A stretch of DNA of 64,000 bases from positions 124,001 to 188,000 of the forward strand of contig CAVXZE010000010.1 of the NCBI GenBank assembly GCA_963766175.1, in the 5' to 3' direction. This document shows positions 59,749-64,000 of this stretch, piece after piece (positions within the stretch are counted from its first letter, which is position 1; the number at the start of each line of letters is the position of its first letter). The DNA comes from CAVXZE01 sp963766175 (lineage in GTDB: Bacteria; Myxococcota_A; UBA9160; UBA6930). The position numbers and the translations under genes were made by a program. The notes beneath the pieces are model-generated. The model did no database searches. It saw nothing but the letters and a program-made list of their open reading frames with translations, and was not told where the DNA came from.

Positions 59749-62700
59749 GCCTCCCCGGCTTCAGTGTGCGGCAGTCGGTCCTGGTGAACCTGCTGTTCAT
59801 GGTCTGCATGGTGGCGGGCTTCGTCAGCTTCACGCGCCTCCCCGTCGACTTCTTCCCCGACATCTCCTTCAACGCCAGCATGATCAGCACGGTCTGGAGT
59901 GGCGCGTCGGCGGAGGAGGTCGAGCGACTCATCACCACCAAGATCGAGGAGGAGATCCGCGAGATCCCGGACATCAAGGAGATGACCTCCGAGTCGCGGG
60001 CCAACTACTCGTCGATCCTCATCGAATGGAAGGAGACGCTGACAGACGCGGAGTACGAGTCGGCGATCAACGACCTGCGCGCGGCCGTCGAACGCGTGGA
60101 CGATCTTCCGCCCGACGCAGAGGATCCGTACATCCGGGAGCTCTCCGTCGGGGAGACCTACCCGATCATCATGGTGGTCGTGGCCGATACAGCCGAGCTG
60201 GGGGAGATGGCGCTTCTCGAGGTCGCGCGCAACGTCAAGAAGGGGCTCGACGACCTGCCCGGCGTGCGCACGGCATCGATGCAAGGCGAGCACGAACGGG
60301 AGGTACGCGTGATCGTCGACCGGGACGAGGCCTCGCGCTACGACCTGACCCTGATCGACATCGTCGGGCGCATTCGGGCTCACAATCTCAACCTTCCGGC
60401 GGGCACATTCACCGGGTCCGAAGGTGAGGCGACCCTTCGCGCGACGGGAGACTACCAGTCGGTCGAGGCGATCTTGGACACCGTCCTGCGCGAGAGCTCC
60501 ACCGGCACCTACGTGCACCTGCGGGATGTTGCCAGGGTGGAGGAGGATCTCGAGAAGCGCCGCTTCTACGGACGTTACAACGGCGACCCCTCGCTCATGA
60601 TTGGACTCGCCAAGGAAAATGACGCCGACCTGATCGATGTCGCGGCCGGTGTGCGGAGCTGGGTGGAGTCCCATCGAGAGGCCGTTCCCGAGGGTATCGA
60701 GCTGGGCGTGACCTGGGATTCGTCGCACTGGGTCTCCGAGCGCATGAACGTGCTCAGGAACAACCTGCTGACCGGCATCGTCCTGGTGATGGCGATCCTC
60801 TGGTTCACGATCGGGTTCCGGAATGCGACGCTCACCATCATCGCCATTCCATTCAGCTTCCTGACTGCGTTCATCCTGTTTCCGCTGATGGACATCACCA
60901 TCAATTCGATGTCGTTGATTGGGATGCTCCTGGTGTCGGGGATGCTCGTCGACGACGCGATCATCGTTCTCGAGAACATCTACCGCCGCATCGAGGAGGG
61001 GGAGTCTCTGCGGGACGCGATCGTCAAGGGCGCCGAGGAGGTGATGTGGCCGGTGACCGCGGCAGTCTCGACCACCTGCGCCGCCTTCTTCCCGCTTCTG
61101 CTGATCGGGGGGACCTCCGGCGAATTCATGTCGATCCTCCCCAAGACCGTGATCGTCTGTCTGATCGCGTCCCTCTTCGAGTGCCTGATCATCCTGCCCG
61201 CCCACTACTACGATATGGGCAGCCGGCACGCCGCGGAGAGTAGGCCCGAAGCGCGTGGGAGATTCGGGCGTATCGTCGGAGTCTTCGGGGCGATGCACCT
61301 TCGCGTCGACAGGGGAATCGGTCAGCTGCGTCGGCTCTACCTGGCCGCGCTGGACGTGGTCCTGCGTCACCGCCTGTCATTCGGCGCCCTCTCTGTTGCG
61401 CTTTTCATCTTCGCGGCGGGCGTAGCGACCCACCTGCCCGTCGTGATGTTTCAGTCCGAGTTCAACAACTTCTTCGTGGTGCTGGAGACCCCGACGGATT
61501 TCGGTCTGGATCGCACCGATGCCGTCTTCCGCAAGGTCGAGCGCGAGCTCGACGACCTGCTGGGCGAGATCCTGATCGACTACTCCGCCTTTGTCGGCCG
61601 CGCCGTGACCGGAGATACGCAGCCCTACTCCGGGAGCAACGTCGCCATGGCCCTCGCCACGATCGTGGAGCGGGAGGAGTTCATCCTTGCTCCCGAAAAG
61701 GCGGTGGCCCTGGTGCAGGAACGAATCGACCGGGTACGCGAAGCGAATCCGAAGGAGGTGGTCGCCCTGCGCGCGCTGGCGCCGCGAAGCGGGCCGCCGG
61801 TGGGAAAGCCGGTGGCGGTGAGATTACAGGGGGACGACTACGGGGTCTCGAAGTCGATCGCGCGCGAGATGAAGGACTACCTGCACACCATCCCCGGCGT
61901 CTCCAACGTCGAGGACAACCTCCGCGAGGGGCCCCGGGAAATCCGCCTGGTGGTGGACGAGCAGCGGGCTGGTCAGCACGGGCTCTCCTTCGAGGCGATC
62001 GCGGCCTCCTTCCGGGCCGCCAATGACGGTCTCACCGCATCGAGCTTCCGGGCGCCCGACGAGGAGGAGGAGTTCGACATCCGAGTGCTTCCCGAACTCC
62101 GCTATCGCCAGGACGTGCGCAGCATCCTGGAAACGGAAGTTCGCGCGCCCGGCGGCTATCTGATGAAGCTGGCCGACGTCGCCGATGTCGACTTCGCGCG
62201 CGGGTACCAGGCCCTGTCGCACTACGACGGCACCCGCGCCGTCACCGTCTACGCCGATGTCGACGAGGACCAGGCCACCTCGGTGAGCGCGAACCGGGCG
62301 CTGGAGGGTCACTTCGCCGACCTCGGGACGCGCTATCCGGAGGTGGAGGTAATCTACGGAGGTGAGTTCCAGGAGACCGCCAAGGCGTTTGCGAACCTGC
62401 GCGCCGTCTTCCCGGTGGCGCTGCTGCTGATCTACATGATCCTCGCCGCCCAGTTCCGCAGCTACCTACAGCCGCTGGTGGTCGCCACCGCGATTCCCTT
62501 CGGCCTGATGGGGGTGGTCGCCGGTGTCGGGATCATGGGGTACACCGTCAGCTTCGGCCTGCTCTACGCGACCATCGGTCTTACCGGTGTGGTGGTGAAC
62601 GACTCCCTGGTGATGGTGGACTTCATCAACCGCGCGCGAGGTGAGGGGATGCCGCTGCTCGAGGCGGTCCGCCAGTCGGGAGCCCAGCGGCTGCGACCGA

Positions 62701-62963
62701 TTCTCCTCACCACCCTGACCACGGCGCTGGCACTGCTGCCGATGGCGCTGGGGCTGGCCGGTGTCTCCAAGAGCTACGGGCCCTTCGCCGCGGCGCTCAC
62801 CTTTGGCCTGATGGTCGCCATGCTGGGGACCCTCTTCGCGGTGCCTCTCTCCTACACCGCGCTGATCTCGCTGCAGGAACGCTTGAGGGGGCGTTTCTCG
62901 CGCCGAGTTGCCCCCGCGGTGGCCCCCCCCCGGCCGAGGCGGGAGCTGAGATCGGGCCGGTGA
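59745..62963 (+). CDS. RND efflux permease (AcrB/HAE family)
   Basis: A 1072-residue inner-membrane proton antiporter. Twelve membrane segments and two large periplasmic loops are present. The N-terminus starts with the usual VRQSVLVNLLF helix and VDFFPDI loop. Helix 4 carries GMLVDDAIIVLENIYRR, with the paired Asp residues of the proton relay; the matching region in the second half is GLTGVVVNDSLVMVDFINRAR. GTG start overlaps the adaptor stop (GTGA). Exported substrate unknown; TetR control suggests a toxic or hydrophobic compound. Confidence 0.95.
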   Translation: MSLPGFSVRQSVLVNLLFMVCMVAGFVSFTRLPVDFFPDISFNASMISTVWSGASAEEVERLITTKIEEEIREIPDIKEMTSESRANYSSILIEWKETLTDAEYESAINDLRAAVERVDDLPPDAEDPYIRELSVGETYPIIMVVVADTAELGEMALLEVARNVKKGLDDLPGVRTASMQGEHEREVRVIVDRDEASRYDLTLIDIVGRIRAHNLNLPAGTFTGSEGEATLRATGDYQSVEAILDTVLRESSTGTYVHLRDVARVEEDLEKRRFYGRYNGDPSLMIGLAKENDADLIDVAAGVRSWVESHREAVPEGIELGVTWDSSHWVSERMNVLRNNLLTGIVLVMAILWFTIGFRNATLTIIAIPFSFLTAFILFPLMDITINSMSLIGMLLVSGMLVDDAIIVLENIYRRIEEGESLRDAIVKGAEEVMWPVTAAVSTTCAAFFPLLLIGGTSGEFMSILPKTVIVCLIASLFECLIILPAHYYDMGSRHAAESRPEARGRFGRIVGVFGAMHLRVDRGIGQLRRLYLAALDVVLRHRLSFGALSVALFIFAAGVATHLPVVMFQSEFNNFFVVLETPTDFGLDRTDAVFRKVERELDDLLGEILIDYSAFVGRAVTGDTQPYSGSNVAMALATIVEREEFILAPEKAVALVQERIDRVREANPKEVVALRALAPRSGPPVGKPVAVRLQGDDYGVSKSIAREMKDYLHTIPGVSNVEDNLREGPREIRLVVDEQRAGQHGLSFEAIAASFRAANDGLTASSFRAPDEEEEFDIRVLPELRYRQDVRSILETEVRAPGGYLMKLADVADVDFARGYQALSHYDGTRAVTVYADVDEDQATSVSANRALEGHFADLGTRYPEVEVIYGGEFQETAKAFANLRAVFPVALLLIYMILAAQFRSYLQPLVVATAIPFGLMGVVAGVGIMGYTVSFGLLYATIGLTGVVVNDSLVMVDFINRARGEGMPLLEAVRQSGAQRLRPILLTTLTTALALLPMALGLAGVSKSYGPFAAALTFGLMVAMLGTLFAVPLSYTALISLQERLRGRFSRRVAPAVAPPRPRRELRSGR

Positions 62964-63100
62964 CCTCGGTTCCGGAGGCGGGAGCGCAGATCGCCCGGGT
63001 TTCGGCTACCCGCGATCGCCGCCGGGCAAAAGGGGATGCGGCTCTCTGATCCCCGGAGCTACTGTGGGTGTGACGAGTGAGGAGTTGGAGGGCAGTGTCG

Positions 63101-63355
63101 ATGAGTGCTGAGGTCGAGCGATGCAGGGCGATGGTGGAGCAGGCGGCACGGGAGCTCTGCCAGGCGCGGGGCGGCAATCCGCCCGAGCTCCAATGGGGAG
63201 CGCTGACGGATGCTCCGCAGCGGGTCAAGATCCTGATCGAGGGCCTGGATCCGATCGACCTCGAATTTGGCGCGCCGACCCTGACCGATCAGGGCGGAAT
63301 GGCCGCGGCGCGATTCACCCGGCGAAAGATCCTGGACGCTTCACGTTCTGGTTGA
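63101..63355 (+). CDS. Hypothetical small protein
   Basis: An 84-residue soluble protein I do not recognise. It starts at ATG 63101 after GGAGGG. It has two Cys in the N-terminal helix (ERCRAMVEQAARELCQARGG) and a charged C-terminus. It is 137 bp after the RND gene; no function can be proposed. Confidence 0.5.
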   Translation: MSAEVERCRAMVEQAARELCQARGGNPPELQWGALTDAPQRVKILIEGLDPIDLEFGAPTLTDQGGMAAARFTRRKILDASRSG

Positions 63356-63444
63356 GAGACCCAGCTCAACCCCGGATCCCTTCAACCGTTTTGCGTCTCC
63401 GACGTCACGCATCCAGAGCGGAGCCCGGCTCCGCCTCGAGGGCG

Positions 63445-64000
63445 TCAGGCCTTGGCGCTGGGTCGGGAGGAGACGGCCGCGTGCCAGCGCGCCAGGTTCT
63501 TCTGCTCCGGCTTGACGCCGATCCCGGTGATCCGCCCAAAGTCGATGCCGCACAGCGCCGTGATGTCCGCCACGGTCAGGCGTTTGCCGGCGATGAATTC
63601 GCGATCGGCCAGCACCCCGTCGAGCCAGGCCAGCCGCTTCTCCGCTGCGCCGCGGCAGACCTCGCCGTACTCGGGAACCTGGGGGATGCGGCCCTTGAAG
63701 AAGTCGTGGGTGTTGCGGAAGCAGCCCGTGATCATGTTGAAGACCTCGATCTCCATCCGGCGGTTCCACATTTCCACGACGGCGATGTCTTTGGCATCGA
63801 CGCCAAAGAGCGGCGGATCGGGCTGGAGGGCCTCGAAGTAGCGACAGATTGCGATGCTCTCGGCGACATGGGTGCCGTCGTCGAGCTCGAGCACGGGCAG
63901 CCCCCCCATGGGGTTCTTGGCCAGGAACGGCTCCTGGCGGTTCTCCGCCTTGCCAATGTCCACCTGTTCCGCGGGGACTTCGATACCCTTCTCCGCCAGG
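63445..64000 (-). CDS. Glutathione S-transferase (N-terminus truncated by window end)
   Basis: The minus-strand frame is open to the window edge. At least 184 residues are visible: LAEKGIEVPAEQVDI, NPMGGLPVLELDDG with the cis-Pro, AESIAICRYFEAL, and the helical half with REFIAGKRLTVADITALCGIDFG. The first about 15 residues, with any catalytic Ser or Tyr, lie outside. This is the fourth GST-type unit cluster in the window. Confidence 0.88.
   Translation of the reverse strand, partial: LAEKGIEVPAEQVDIGKAENRQEPFLAKNPMGGLPVLELDDGTHVAESIAICRYFEALQPDPPLFGVDAKDIAVVEMWNRRMEIEVFNMITGCFRNTHDFFKGRIPQVPEYGEVCRGAAEKRLAWLDGVLADREFIAGKRLTVADITALCGIDFGRITGIGVKPEQKNLARWHAAVSSRPSAKA

Noticed and set aside
1..64000. 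CRISPR arrays, tRNA and rRNA genes
   Set aside because: No regularly spaced direct repeats and no recognisable RNA gene cores were seen on reading; a covariance search was not possible.

Overview
The window is G+C-rich bacterial chromosome, densely coded and rich in acyl-CoA chemistry, molybdopterin enzymes, iron-sulfur proteins, TetR regulators and glutathione S-transferases. RND export genes imply a Gram-negative cell. Taken together this suggests an uncultured deltaproteobacterial-type lineage (Myxococcota, Desulfobacterota or Binatota-like). That placement is inference; no rRNA or other phylogenetic marker is present. I saw no tRNA, rRNA or CRISPR array.

Region 1 (1-9195): tail of a DUF3604 gene, an exported CocE/NonD-type hydrolase, then a tight set of acyl-CoA ligase, threonine-aldolase-like PLP enzyme and crotonase. 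A UroD-fold protein and a hotdog-like protein follow, transcribed divergently from each other. Region 2 (9202-20107): a minus-strand group (TetR, MoxR ATPase, giant VWA protein, Eis-type acetyltransferase) faces a plus-strand alpha-gamma-beta operon for a type II DMSO-reductase-family molybdoenzyme of the ethylbenzene/steroid C25 dehydrogenase kind. An inverted repeat suited to TetR lies between them.

Region 3 (20114-37142): after a DUF4239 membrane protein comes the most striking feature, an eleven-gene minus-strand operon of about 16 kb. In transcription order it encodes an old-yellow-enzyme-like reductase, acyl-CoA dehydrogenase, CoA ligase, geranylgeranyl-reductase-like flavoprotein, two 2-hydroxyacyl-CoA dehydratase/benzoyl-CoA reductase-type subunits, amidohydrolase, a cysteine-rich ferredoxin-like protein, a formate-dehydrogenase-like molybdoenzyme, and a second type II molybdoenzyme beta-alpha pair. 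It looks like a complete catabolic island for a carboxylic acid activated to a CoA thioester and processed by low-potential electron chemistry. The substrate cannot be read from sequence. No ATP-dependent activator of the BcrA/HgdC kind is present.

Region 4 (37221-41832): crotonase, TetR, a fumarate-reductase-type flavoprotein overlapping a 70-residue ferredoxin, and an NAD-binding dehydrogenase. Region 5 (about 41833-45020) is accessory: part of it is visibly poorer in G+C, with a CIA30-domain protein, a chimeric receiver-domain fragment, an unknown small protein and an intact IS5-type element with CTAG target duplication. Region 6 (45021-51032): MFS transporter, crotonase, a two-domain GST fusion coupled to a tiny ORF, a CoA-transferase and another GST.

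Region 7 (51033-54208) is a small rearrangement zone: a decayed sulfatase tail, two related palindromic repeats flanking an MscS channel and a serine hydrolase, and an apparently orphaned cobalamin-riboswitch-like sequence. Region 8 (54213-62963): nitronate monooxygenase-like protein and a coupled acyl-CoA dehydrogenase pair, divergent from a TetR-RND efflux operon, with a perfect 30-bp palindrome between. The window ends with a small unknown protein and a truncated GST.
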